Origin: Bacteroidales bacterium | Lineage (GTDB): Bacteria; Bacteroidota; Bacteroidia; Bacteroidales; WRLA01 | DNA length: 41,085 nucleotides | Direction: 5' to 3' | Assembly (NCBI GenBank): GCA_031254805.1 | Contig: JAIRTP010000051.1 | Span: 1-41,085 of the forward strand | The notes under the pieces: model-generated | The model's database searches: none | Seen by the model: only the letters and a program-made list of their open reading frames with translations | Told to the model about the DNA's origin: nothing | Program-made: the position numbers and the translations under genes | Shown here: positions 18,626 to 26,778 of the stretch, one piece after another | Layout of the letters: the number at the start of each line of letters is the position of its first letter | Position numbering within the stretch: the first letter of the stretch is position 1

Positions 18626-20938
18626 ATGAAAAAAATATTACTTTTTTTAGCATGGATGTGCCTCGTTACCAATCTATTTGGCGTTTATAGCGAGGATTTT
18701 CCCATAACTGTTAAACAACCCGACGGCACAGAGTTGATCTGTTATATTACGGGCGACGAGTATTATAATTGGCTGCACGATGCCGACGGTTATACCATTG
18801 TCAGAGATCCTGAAACGGGTTATTTGGTATATGCTCAATTAGAAAATGACGTTTTAGTAGCGACAAAACAGGTTGTCGGAATAGATAATCCTAAAGAGGC
18901 GGGATTAACGCCTTGGACGATTATTTCCGCTCAAAAACGCGCCGAATTGAGGAGAACTTTTCTTGAAAATACGCCCGAAAAGCCGGTTCTGAAAACGCCC
19001 GATTCGCAAAAATCGAGAAATCAAACCATAAATAACATTGTTATTTATATAAGATTTTTTTGGGGAGGCGAATATGAAAAAGACACAATGCACTATTGGA
19101 CTATGTTCAATAGTATGGAAGAACAAAATACGCCTTCTATGCGCAATTATTTTCAGCAAATGTCTTATAATAAAGCAGATATTGTTTCTTATTTCTATCC
19201 CATTTCTTTAACTGATAGCGTTATTTCTTATAGAAATCCGCACACTCGCCAATATTACATGCCCTATGATAGCGTGACAAATTTCGATGGTTACCGAGAT
19301 TTTTATGAGCGCATGGAGCGAGAACATACATTGTTACACAATGCCATAGAATACGTTAAAGATCAAATTCCCACCGATCTTGACCTTGATTTTAATAATG
19401 ACGGATATGTTGATAATGTTTGTTTTATAATCAAAGGCGAACCAACCGCGTGGAATACGTTATTATGGCCGCATAAATGGTCGCTCTATTCTGTCGACCC
19501 AACCTATTTAAACGGATGTCAGGTATGGGATTATAACTTGCTTATAGAATCGCATTTAGATATTCATCAGTCAAGCGTGATTTCTCATGAAACATATCAC
19601 ACTTTAGGCGCTCCCGACCTTTATCGTTATACCGACAGAACGATCGCTCCGGTAGGAAAATGGGACATTATGGCAAGCAACACCTATCCGCCGCAATCTA
19701 CCGCCGCCTATATGAAACATAAATATGGCGCTTGGATCGATGATATTCCGGTCATTACATCCTCGGGCGTCTATACCATTTATCCAGTATGGCACGATAC
19801 AAAAACCGTTTATAAAATACTTTCTCCAAATTCTAACGATGAATTTTTTACGGTTGAATTTCGCGATAACAATATCTTCTGGGATCAAAATTTGTCGGGT
19901 AGCGGATTGATCATTTACAGGATAAAGCCCGATCTTTGGGGAAATTCCGAAGGACCTCCGGATGAAATATATGTCTTTCGCCCTGATGAAGATTATCCTA
20001 ATGAAGACGGCAGAATCAACGACGCCTTTTTTTCGGCAGATGTCGGAAGAACCGAATTTACGGCAACAAGCAATCCCGCTTGCCTGCTTTCAAACGGCGC
20101 TTCTGGCGGTATTGAGATACGAAATATCAGCGCCGTAGGCGATTCCATGACTTTTGAAGTCAAATTTGCAATGAAACCTAAAGCCGATTTTAATTCTGAT
20201 ATACAAGCCGTTCATATTGGCTCGCAGGTCAGATTTTACGATCTATCTTCGAACAATCCCACAAAATGGGCATGGCAATTTGAAGGCGGGACGCCGGCAA
20301 CCAGCGCCGAACGAAATCCGGTAATTCGCTATGAAACAGCCGGAACTTATCCCGTAAAATTAACGGCGTCAAACGAATACGGATCGGATGTGATTACAAA
20401 AAACAATTATATTAAAGTAGGAACAACGCCCGTCGCCGATTTTGAAGCAGACAAAACGGATATCCAAATATTGGAGTCAATAAAATTCAAAGATTTATCC
20501 TTGAACAATCCTACCAAATGGAAATGGAATTTTGAAGGAGGTTTGCCGGCGACAAGCAGTGAACGAAATCCAACGATTTCTTATCCGAACGAAGGAAAAT
20601 ACGCGGTTTCGTTGACTGTTACCAATGAATTTGGCTCTGATGTAAAAGAAATTAACAGCTATATCGTCGTTTCTCCGATATCTATCAACGAAATCGATGA
20701 AAATCAAATAGCAGTCTACCCCAATCCAAACACAATCGGTATTTTTACTTTAGAAAACGAAGGTATTCCTTTGGGTTCTGTCATTCAAATGTACGATATG
20801 ACCGGACGCGAGATTATGACGAGAACAATGGATCAAAAAAATATGACTATTGATCTGTCCGCTTACCCTTCCGGAGCTTATTTTTTGAGAATTATAAATG
20901 GCGATATTTTTTACAATGCGAAGTTGATTAAGCAATAA
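18626..20938 (+). CDS. Secreted M6-family metalloprotease with two PKD domains and T9SS sorting domain
   Basis: A 770-residue exported zinc protease. MKKILLFLAWMCLVTNLFG is a signal peptide. The M6 (immune inhibitor A-like) domain spans about residues 110-430. Its zinc motif HETYHTLGAPDLYRY has HExxH at residues 321-325, and D335 follows in the family pattern HExxHxxGxxD. Two PKD-like domains follow (about residues 517-600 and 600-680), each with the W-x-W/FEGG pattern and closing GTYPVKLT or GKYAVSLT strands. The last ~85 residues (VYPNPNTIGIF...YPSGAYFLRI...AKLIKQ) are a type A T9SS sorting domain. The protein should therefore be exported by T9SS and anchored or released at the cell surface. 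The start at 18626 was chosen for the signal peptide and promoter position. The role is probably degradation of extracellular protein. Confidence 0.9.
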   Translation: MKKILLFLAWMCLVTNLFGVYSEDFPITVKQPDGTELICYITGDEYYNWLHDADGYTIVRDPETGYLVYAQLENDVLVATKQVVGIDNPKEAGLTPWTIISAQKRAELRRTFLENTPEKPVLKTPDSQKSRNQTINNIVIYIRFFWGGEYEKDTMHYWTMFNSMEEQNTPSMRNYFQQMSYNKADIVSYFYPISLTDSVISYRNPHTRQYYMPYDSVTNFDGYRDFYERMEREHTLLHNAIEYVKDQIPTDLDLDFNNDGYVDNVCFIIKGEPTAWNTLLWPHKWSLYSVDPTYLNGCQVWDYNLLIESHLDIHQSSVISHETYHTLGAPDLYRYTDRTIAPVGKWDIMASNTYPPQSTAAYMKHKYGAWIDDIPVITSSGVYTIYPVWHDTKTVYKILSPNSNDEFFTVEFRDNNIFWDQNLSGSGLIIYRIKPDLWGNSEGPPDEIYVFRPDEDYPNEDGRINDAFFSADVGRTEFTATSNPACLLSNGASGGIEIRNISAVGDSMTFEVKFAMKPKADFNSDIQAVHIGSQVRFYDLSSNNPTKWAWQFEGGTPATSAERNPVIRYETAGTYPVKLTASNEYGSDVITKNNYIKVGTTPVADFEADKTDIQILESIKFKDLSLNNPTKWKWNFEGGLPATSSERNPTISYPNEGKYAVSLTVTNEFGSDVKEINSYIVVSPISINEIDENQIAVYPNPNTIGIFTLENEGIPLGSVIQMYDMTGREIMTRTMDQKNMTIDLSAYPSGAYFLRIINGDIFYNAKLIKQ

Positions 20939-20997
20939 TTATTTGTAAAATCAACCGAAAACATTGTAAGAGATGCGTGGTTTTTTGCTATACAAGG

Positions 20998-21098
20998 TTG
21001 CCTGAAATGAAATTCGACGAAATCAAACGAAGTTCGGCGTGGTCAAAGGTAATATCTTCATAACCTCAGGTCGCCGGCCTGAGGCTATGAAGATCACG
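20998..21098 (+). repeat. Dispersed palindromic repeat, copy 1 (long form)
   Basis: This copy consists of ttgcctgaaa, two imperfect 20-base units (tgaaattcgacgaaatcaaa then cgaagttcggcgtggtcaaa), ggta, and a strong hairpin at 21054-21094. The hairpin arms are ATCTTCATA and TATGAAGAT, with inner arms CCTCAGG and CCTGAGG. The copy lies between two converging genes. Copy 2 at 26625-26722 matches it almost base for base in the opposite orientation. Confidence 0.8.
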
Positions 21099-21188
21099 AC
21101 GGCGTGGCGAAGGTTATTTTTTAAGTTCATTACCCGCGTTACGGCAAGCATATTGTAACAAGGATAAAATAGCTGATTTTTGACTTTT

Positions 21189-21223
21189 AACCGCCTCGTT
21201 CAGGCTAATGATAAAAGGCGGTT
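21189..21223. terminator. Possible bidirectional terminator hairpin
   Basis: AACCGCCT pairs with AGGCGGTT around a loop of about 19 bases, located between the converging metalloprotease and cardiolipin synthase genes. The downstream T-tract is weak (atttttat after a few bases), so this is tentative. Confidence 0.35.
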
Positions 21224-21234
21224 TCAATTGATTT

Positions 21235-22659
21235 TTATAATAACGGGCTGAACAATCTCATCACCGATTCGGCAAATTTCTTATACCAAGGACGTTTTTT
21301 CCACGCTGCAAGCGTCAATTCGGCGCATAATTCCATTTCTCGAATAAATATATCTTTGTTTTGAGCGGCAATTTTTTCGTCGTAAATATAGCTGTTGATC
21401 TCAAAACTTAACTCCAAACTTCTGAAATCCATATTGGCGGAGCCGATTACAGAGAGATAATCGTCGGCGACTAACGTTTTTGCATGAATAAACGTATCGT
21501 GGCGTTCATATATTTTAATTCCTGCAAGCAACGATTCCTCGTAATATGAATGAATGGCGGGATCCATAAAAAAGAAATCCGATTTGTGCGACAACATGAT
21601 TCGAACGTCGACTCCTCGCAACGCGGCGGTTTGTAACGCTTTCAAAAGCGACTCCGACGGTAAATAATAAGGCGTTTGAATATAGATGTATTTTTGAGTA
21701 ATATTAATAATGTGTATTATCGAAAGCAACAAATACGGCCAAGGCGAAGCCGGAGATTCGGGGACAATTTGCATTAAATTGTCGGAATAATTCTCATATG
21801 GAGGAAAATAAGGTTTGAAATCGGTAATTTGTTTTCCGTCGGAACAAAAAAAGTAATACAAAAACGATGATTGCAATACATGCGCCGCTTGTCCCATAAT
21901 ACGCAAGTGCGTATCGCGCCATTCGTTGACATATTCGTTGCCGATATTCATGCCGCCGGTGTAGCCGATTTTTCCATCGATGACGACAATTTTTCGGTGA
22001 TTCCGATAATTTATCTGTCTTCTGATCCACGGAAGCGTACTTTTAGAAAAGGCGACCACTTCGACCCCTGATTTCTTCATTTCGTTATAAAATCGCGGAG
22101 ATACGGCAATATTGGCAATATTCTCATGGATAAATCGTACTTCTACTCCTTCGGATGCCTTTCGCATCAATATCTCTTTTATCTTCTTGCCTGTTTCATC
22201 TTTCCGAAAATAGAAGTACTCCATGTGTATATGGTGTTTTGCATTTTCCAGATCCTCGACCAATGCGTCGAATTTACGCTTTCCTATTGTAATTACCTCT
22301 ACGTCATTTCCGTACGTCGTACGTGAATCGTCGCTTTTTTCTAACAGGTCGATTAATGTGGTATATTCTTTTCGTACCTTGTGCTGATGTATTTCAAAAT
22401 CAACTTGACTGGGATTTTGCACAAGGCAGGAGAGAACTTCGCGGGAAAATTTCTGATAAGACGCGTCGCTGTGTCGTTTTTTTCGACTGTCTTGTCCGAA
22501 CACAAAATAAAAGATCAAACCGATTGCAGGTAAAAACACCAAAACCAAAAGCCATGCAACCGTTTTGGTAGGAGTGCGATTTTCGGAAACCACCACTAAT
22601 ATTGTGCCTGCAATTAATAAAATATAGATTATGCTAAAAATTAGAGAGAGAACAGACAT
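21235..22659 (-). CDS. cls: Cardiolipin synthase (phospholipase D family)
   Basis: Membrane enzyme that joins two phosphatidylglycerols to make cardiolipin and glycerol. The 474 residues include two N-terminal transmembrane segments (about 3-24 and 33-54). Two HKD motifs follow: HRKIVVID (H221, K223, D228, then GGMN) and HAKTLVAD (H392, K394, D399, then GSANMDFRS). Length and layout match the bacterial ClsA type. A longer in-frame start at 22710 was rejected because it lies upstream of the -7 box at 22700-22707. ATG 22659 begins directly with the hydrophobic segment. The gene is divergent from the DsrC operon. Confidence 0.92.
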   Translation of the reverse strand: MSVLSLIFSIIYILLIAGTILVVVSENRTPTKTVAWLLVLVFLPAIGLIFYFVFGQDSRKKRHSDASYQKFSREVLSCLVQNPSQVDFEIHQHKVRKEYTTLIDLLEKSDDSRTTYGNDVEVITIGKRKFDALVEDLENAKHHIHMEYFYFRKDETGKKIKEILMRKASEGVEVRFIHENIANIAVSPRFYNEMKKSGVEVVAFSKSTLPWIRRQINYRNHRKIVVIDGKIGYTGGMNIGNEYVNEWRDTHLRIMGQAAHVLQSSFLYYFFCSDGKQITDFKPYFPPYENYSDNLMQIVPESPASPWPYLLLSIIHIINITQKYIYIQTPYYLPSESLLKALQTAALRGVDVRIMLSHKSDFFFMDPAIHSYYEESLLAGIKIYERHDTFIHAKTLVADDYLSVIGSANMDFRSLELSFEINSYIYDEKIAAQNKDIFIREMELCAELTLAAWKKRPWYKKFAESVMRLFSPLL

Positions 22660-22699
22660 ATATTTATCGCTTATTATAGATTTATAAAATATCAAGACA

Positions 22700-22707
22700 C
22701 AAAAATA
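22700..22707 (-). promoter_or_regulatory. -7 promoter box of cls
   Basis: The minus strand reads TATTTTTG, a perfect TAnnTTTG match about 40 bases upstream of ATG 22659. No good -33 element was seen. Confidence 0.45.
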
Positions 22708-22814
22708 CAAAATTTGTGCTGTATTTTTTTTCGCTTCGCGAATGATTTTTTAGAGATCAGACATGTTATTATTTCATATTAACGTTTTTTGCAAGGGTTG
22801 AATGAAAAAATATA

Positions 22815-22822
22815 TATCTTTG
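22815..22822 (+). promoter_or_regulatory. Promoter of the DsrC operon
   Basis: TATCTTTG is a perfect -7 match. TTTG at 22788-22791 is a possible -33 element with a slightly long 23-base spacing. Transcription would start near 22828, about 20 bases before the first gene. Confidence 0.55.
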
Positions 22823-22847
22823 TGCCTCGTAATTCTATTGGTATTTG

Positions 22848-23099
22848 ATGGATAAAACAAGTAATCAGGAAAAATGCCCTAATGCCTGTGGGTGTCAATT
22901 GCTTCATCTTTCTGGATTTTTGAAAGATGAAGCGCAAAAAGAATATTACAAAACGACATTTTGTATTGACGACTCGCCCAACGGATTCCAAAAATGCAGA
23001 CGATTTCAAACAAAAAAGGCATTAAATTTGTGTCCCGATTTTGTTTTGCCTGATTCTTTGTTGACAATAGATGAGATCATGGAAAAAATGGAAGAATAA
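22848..23099 (+). CDS. Small cysteine-rich protein, first gene of the DsrC operon
   Basis: An 83-residue soluble protein I do not recognise. It has six cysteines: C10, C14 and C16 in KCPNACGCQ, plus C39, C50 and C62. This pattern could bind a metal or an Fe-S cluster, but it fits no motif I can name. There is no signal peptide or membrane segment. The start is ATG 22848; the preceding TTG at 22845 is in frame but less likely. It is followed after 36 bases by dsrC on the same strand and sits directly behind the operon promoter. A role in the same sulfur or redox process is therefore likely by position only. Confidence 0.7.
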   Translation: MDKTSNQEKCPNACGCQLLHLSGFLKDEAQKEYYKTTFCIDDSPNGFQKCRRFQTKKALNLCPDFVLPDSLLTIDEIMEKMEE

Positions 23100-23135
23100 T
23101 TTTTTCTCATAAATAATTAGAACTGATAAAATATT

Positions 23136-23429
23136 ATGGTAGAATTGAAATTTGACGGAGACGGTTTTTTGACAAACCCTGAAATCTGGAGCGAGGAGGT
23201 AGCAAAACAAATTGCCCAAGAAGACGGCATTGATATGAGCGATCAGCATTGGGCGGTTGTACGCATTATTAGAAGTAATTATGAAGAAAAAGGTAATGCG
23301 CCGATGATACGCACTATTTGTAAAGAAACCGGATTGAAATTAAAAGATATTTACGAATTGTTTCCATTAGGGCCTGCGCGTGGAGCTTGCCGAATTGCCG
23401 GATTACCTAAGCCGGACGGCTGCGTATAA
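23136..23429 (+). CDS. dsrC: DsrC-type sulfur carrier protein (TusE/DsrC/DsvC family)
   Basis: A 97-residue small cytosolic sulfur carrier. The C-terminal arm reads GPARGACRIAGLPKPDGCV. It has Cys-85 and the penultimate Cys-96 separated by ten residues, the arrangement that defines true DsrC. TusE of tRNA thiolation normally keeps only the last of these cysteines. In sulfate reducers the two cysteines form the DsrC trisulfide, which is the substrate of the membrane complex DsrMKJOP. Here dsrC is followed after 23 bases by a DsrM/NarI-like gene and then a DsrK-like gene, which supports the same partnership. DsrAB is not encoded in the window. A third cysteine (C62) is also present. Confidence 0.92.
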   Translation: MVELKFDGDGFLTNPEIWSEEVAKQIAQEDGIDMSDQHWAVVRIIRSNYEEKGNAPMIRTICKETGLKLKDIYELFPLGPARGACRIAGLPKPDGCV

Positions 23430-23452
23430 GCCTGTTTTAAGAATATAAATTT

Positions 23453-24085
23453 ATGTATTGGTACCAATATCTGAGTTTGGGATGCCTAGGAATATGCGTC
23501 CTTGCTTGTTTGTGGCATTTTTTTAGGCTGATACGGTTGGGAAAACCTAAAGATCTATCCCGAAAAAGCGGGAATGTGACGAGGGCGGAGATCTATTCTT
23601 ATACCCTCGCCATGATGCCGAATAATAAAGAGTCTGCATACTTGCACATTCCGGCCTTTACGTCCGGGATTTTTCTTCACATAGGAACTTTTTTGAGTAT
23701 AGCGCTGTTTGTAGTCTTCTTTTTTGTCGATCCAAAAATATTTCCTGAATGGCTTACATGGACGTGCGTTGTGATATTACTCGTATCCGCCATATCCGGA
23801 TTATCGCTTCTTATCAAAAGAATGGTCTCCGGAAAATTAAGAGATCTATCAAATGTCGATGATTTTATTTCTAATTTATTGACAACGTTGTTTCATATTG
23901 TTACGATTTTCTATCTGATTTTTGCTTATCAGGCGGCAATTTATTACTACATAGAAGTATCTTTATTGCTATTATATCTTCCTGTTGGAAAATTGCGTCA
24001 TGTGATATATTTCTTTGCGGCGCGTTATCATTTAGGCTTTTTCTATGGCTGGCGTAACACATGGCCTCCTCAAAAAATGGATTAA
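23453..24085 (+). CDS. DsrM/NarI-like membrane protein (probable b-type haem quinone subunit)
   Basis: A 210-residue integral membrane protein with about five hydrophobic helices (roughly 3-25, 70-92, 102-122, 141-163 and 164-187). Histidines at positions 22, 65, 76, 148 and 183 lie in or beside helices and are candidate haem b ligands, as in the NarI/DsrM/HdrE family (nitrate reductase gamma fold). Known members exchange electrons between the quinone pool and a partner Fe-S protein. It ends 5 bases before the start of the DsrK-like gene, so the two are probably translated together as a membrane complex. Family assignment rests on topology, length and context; detailed similarity could not be computed. 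Confidence 0.72.
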   Translation: MYWYQYLSLGCLGICVLACLWHFFRLIRLGKPKDLSRKSGNVTRAEIYSYTLAMMPNNKESAYLHIPAFTSGIFLHIGTFLSIALFVVFFFVDPKIFPEWLTWTCVVILLVSAISGLSLLIKRMVSGKLRDLSNVDDFISNLLTTLFHIVTIFYLIFAYQAAIYYYIEVSLLLLYLPVGKLRHVIYFFAARYHLGFFYGWRNTWPPQKMD

Positions 24086-24090
24086 CGGTT

Positions 24091-25398
24091 ATGGAAAAAT
24101 TGACAAAAAAACAAATTGACGACGCTGTCCGGCTTTTGAAGATGCCGCCTGACAGCAAGTTGGTTACTCATTTGAACGCTTGCGTGCATTGCGGCTTGTG
24201 CGGCGAGAGTTGCATGTATTATAAAACAATGCGCGACAATCGGTTTATTCCTGCCAGAAAGGTGGAATTGGTATCGTCGCTATATAGAAGGTATTGCACT
24301 TTGACGGGAAAAATAGCTCCGTTTTTGGTCAATGCCAAAGAACTCGACGAGGGAACGGTCAAAGAGATGGTCGATATGCTCTTCGGCGCATGTACAATGT
24401 GCGGACGTTGCGTGAAACATTGTTCTATCGGAGTTGATATCTCATACGTCGTCCATTTTGGACGGAGAATGTTGGCGGCTATGGGATTAGTTCCCGACAC
24501 GTTGCAAGCCACTGTGAACGCGGCTCTTGATACGGGCAATAATATGGGAATTCCTGTGGGGGATTTTGTGGATACGATTGAATGGCTCGAAGAAGAGTTG
24601 ATAGACGAATATGGAGAAAATGCGCGTATTCCGTTGAATGAGAAAGAAAAAAAGGTTCTGTATACGTTGAATCCGCGAGAGCCGAAATTCTTTCCGCTTT
24701 CGATTTCCGCTATGGCGACTATTTTTTATGCCGCCAAAGAGAGTTGGACGATTTCGACTAATATGTACGATGTGACTAATTACGGCATATTTAACGGCGA
24801 CAATGCGCAAGCCGGGCAAATTGCTAAGCGTTTGCATGACGAGATGTATAATATGCAAAGTAAACTCTTGGTTTTGGGAGAATGCGGACACGGTTCTCGC
24901 GTCAATCGTTGGGAAGGGCCGAATTATTTGAAACATCCTTATGACTTTGAAGTCGCGACGGTTGTTGAGTTGATCAATTCTTATATCCGAAACGGTAAGA
25001 TCAAATTAGACAAAAATCGTAATCAGGAATTGGTTACCATTCATGATCCGTGCAATTTAGTTCGTAATGGCGGATTGTTGTCGGAAATCCGTTTTGCGGT
25101 GAAAAACTCTGTCGCTAATTTCGTAGAGATGAATCCGTGCGGAACGGATAATTTTTGTTGCGGAGGCGGAGGCGGACAATTAGCTATGAGCGAATATAAC
25201 GAACGCCGTTTGAAAATCGGAGAGATTAAAGCGGAACAAATTCGCGCTACGGGCGCAAAGATTGTGGCGACGCCTTGTCATAACTGCGTAGATCAACTGT
25301 CGCAATTGAATCATACGTATAAGTTAGGCGTCAAGATTAAAACAATTGCCGAATTGACGGCGGACGCTTTGGTATTTGACGAAGAAAACGAAGATTGA
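24091..25398 (+). CDS. DsrK/HdrD-like Fe-S protein (heterodisulfide reductase-related)
   Basis: A 435-residue protein with two ferredoxin-type CxxCxxCxxxC clusters (C31/34/37/41 and C101/104/107/111). A C-terminal CCG-type region follows: C265 in ECGH, DPC at 321, C350, CCGGG at 356-357 and CHNC at 396-399. CCG domains of HdrB/HdrD/DsrK hold a non-cubane [4Fe-4S] site that cleaves or forms disulfides. The expected substrate here is the DsrC disulfide or trisulfide, by context. Neither [4Fe-4S] motif has the proline that usually follows the last cysteine. The start was taken at ATG 24091. ATG 24061 would overlap the upstream gene by 25 bases and adds only ten residues. Confidence 0.85.
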   Translation: MEKLTKKQIDDAVRLLKMPPDSKLVTHLNACVHCGLCGESCMYYKTMRDNRFIPARKVELVSSLYRRYCTLTGKIAPFLVNAKELDEGTVKEMVDMLFGACTMCGRCVKHCSIGVDISYVVHFGRRMLAAMGLVPDTLQATVNAALDTGNNMGIPVGDFVDTIEWLEEELIDEYGENARIPLNEKEKKVLYTLNPREPKFFPLSISAMATIFYAAKESWTISTNMYDVTNYGIFNGDNAQAGQIAKRLHDEMYNMQSKLLVLGECGHGSRVNRWEGPNYLKHPYDFEVATVVELINSYIRNGKIKLDKNRNQELVTIHDPCNLVRNGGLLSEIRFAVKNSVANFVEMNPCGTDNFCCGGGGGQLAMSEYNERRLKIGEIKAEQIRATGAKIVATPCHNCVDQLSQLNHTYKLGVKIKTIAELTADALVFDEENED

Positions 25399-25428
25399 TT
25401 TTAGAACAATTAAAAAAACAGAGATAAT

Positions 25429-26583
25429 ATGATTTACTTAGATAATTCTGCAACGACATTCCCCAAACCGGATGTGGTTTATAGTTTTATGTCGGATTTC
25501 TATCGAAAACATGGCGTTAATCCGGGACGTTCGGGCTTTGATGCGGCTATCGAAACCGAAGAGATTATTTTTAATACCAGAAAATTATTAATGGATATAT
25601 TTCATGGGGGAGGAGATCCTAATCGTTTGACATTTAGCTCTAACGCTACCGATTCACTCAATATTATTATTCAAGGATTGGCGGAAAAAGGCGATCATGT
25701 AGTTACGACTATGCTGGAACATAATTCCGTATTACGTCCGTTATATTGCTTGCAACAACAAGGAATTATCGACGTAACATACGTTCCCTTCGATGAAGCG
25801 GGATACGTCGATCCCGGCGACATAAAAAAAGCGTTACGTCCTAATACAAAATTCGTCGTCTGCACGCATAGCTCCAATGTGATCGGAACAATACAGCCGC
25901 TTTCGAAAATCGGCAAAGTATGTAAAGAAGCAGGCGTTATTTTTGTTGTAGACGGTAGTCAGGGAGCTGGAGCAGTTGAAGTGGATATGGTTGCTTCCAA
26001 TATTGACGTATATATTTTTACCGGTCATAAATGTTTAATGGGGCCGACGGGAATCGGCGGTTCTTATGTGCGCGAAGGAATAAATATTCGTCATACGCGT
26101 TATGGCGGAACGGGCGTCCGATCGGCTTATCCGGCGCATTTGGAAGAATATCCGTATCGTTTGGAAGCGGGTACATTGAACCTTGTCGGAATTGCAGGAT
26201 TGAATGCCGGCGTAAAATGGGTGCAGGAACAGGGAATAGAAAAATTGCATAAGCAAGAGTTGGCGCTTTGGGATAAATTACGCCTTGCATTGCAAAATAC
26301 CGACGGCGTTACTACTTACTGCGCAGTGGATGCAAACAATCAAAATCCTGTTTTGAGTTTTAATATTAACGGTTTTGAAGCGGGCGATGTTGGTATGATG
26401 CTGGATGTAGATTATGATATCGCCTCTCGTACAGGATTGCAATGCGCTCCCAAAGTTCATGAGCGTATCGGCACGATCCATATGCATGGAACTGTTCGTT
26501 TGAGCATAGGGCCATTTTCTACTGAAAGCGACATTGACGCCGCTATCGAAGCGATAAGAGAGATCGCCGCGTTGAAGAATTAA
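25429..26583 (+). CDS. Cysteine desulfurase family protein (class V aminotransferase fold)
   Basis: A 384-residue PLP enzyme predicted to release sulfur from L-cysteine as an enzyme-bound persulfide. The PLP lysine is K201 in FTGHKCLMGPTG. The DGSQGAG segment at 175-181 holds the PLP-contacting Asp. The persulfide-carrying cysteine is C339 in RTGLQCAPKVHERIGT, the motif of the SufS-like branch. It resembles the cysteine desulfurase family that is often placed outside suf/isc operons, so no symbol is given. It is the last gene of the DsrC operon, 30 bases after the DsrK-like gene. That position suggests it could load DsrC with sulfur, which is inference. A palindromic repeat lies just downstream. 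Confidence 0.88.
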   Translation: MIYLDNSATTFPKPDVVYSFMSDFYRKHGVNPGRSGFDAAIETEEIIFNTRKLLMDIFHGGGDPNRLTFSSNATDSLNIIIQGLAEKGDHVVTTMLEHNSVLRPLYCLQQQGIIDVTYVPFDEAGYVDPGDIKKALRPNTKFVVCTHSSNVIGTIQPLSKIGKVCKEAGVIFVVDGSQGAGAVEVDMVASNIDVYIFTGHKCLMGPTGIGGSYVREGINIRHTRYGGTGVRSAYPAHLEEYPYRLEAGTLNLVGIAGLNAGVKWVQEQGIEKLHKQELALWDKLRLALQNTDGVTTYCAVDANNQNPVLSFNINGFEAGDVGMMLDVDYDIASRTGLQCAPKVHERIGTIHMHGTVRLSIGPFSTESDIDAAIEAIREIAALKN

Positions 26584-26624
26584 AATAGGAATTTAATGAA
26601 AATTTACCCAAGTCTCGAATAGGA

Positions 26625-26722
26625 TGTCGTCTTCATAACCGCGAGTCGGCGATTTGCGGTTATGAAGATATTGCCTTTGATTACGCTGAATTTCATTTGA
26701 TTTCGTCGAATTTCATTTCAGC
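26625..26722 (-). repeat. Dispersed palindromic repeat, copy 2 (long form)
   Basis: On the minus strand it carries two 20-base units (tgaaattcgacgaaatcaaa and tgaaattcagcgtaatcaaa), then ggcaat and a hairpin with perfect 12-base arms CTTCATAACCGC/GCGGTTATGAAG (plus 26631-26667). It follows the DsrC operon and precedes a pseudogene. It is nearly the same as copy 1 at 20998-21098 but inverted. Confidence 0.8.
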
Positions 26723-26778
26723 CGTCTTTATATTATTAAGGTTTCGCATCTCCCAAAAGTGAAATTTTAAGAGTTTTG

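Noticed and set aside
22660-22710. N-terminal extension of cardiolipin synthase
   Set aside because: It overlaps a perfect -7 promoter box, and the hydrophobic first helix begins at ATG 22659.
23136-23429. TusE of tRNA thiolation
   Set aside because: Both C-terminal cysteines (C85 and C96) are present and the neighbours are DsrMK-like, not tusBCD.
23453-24085. Respiratory nitrate reductase gamma subunit
   Set aside because: The fold is similar, but there are no narGHJ genes nearby. The DsrC and CCG-protein neighbours fit DsrM/HdrE better.
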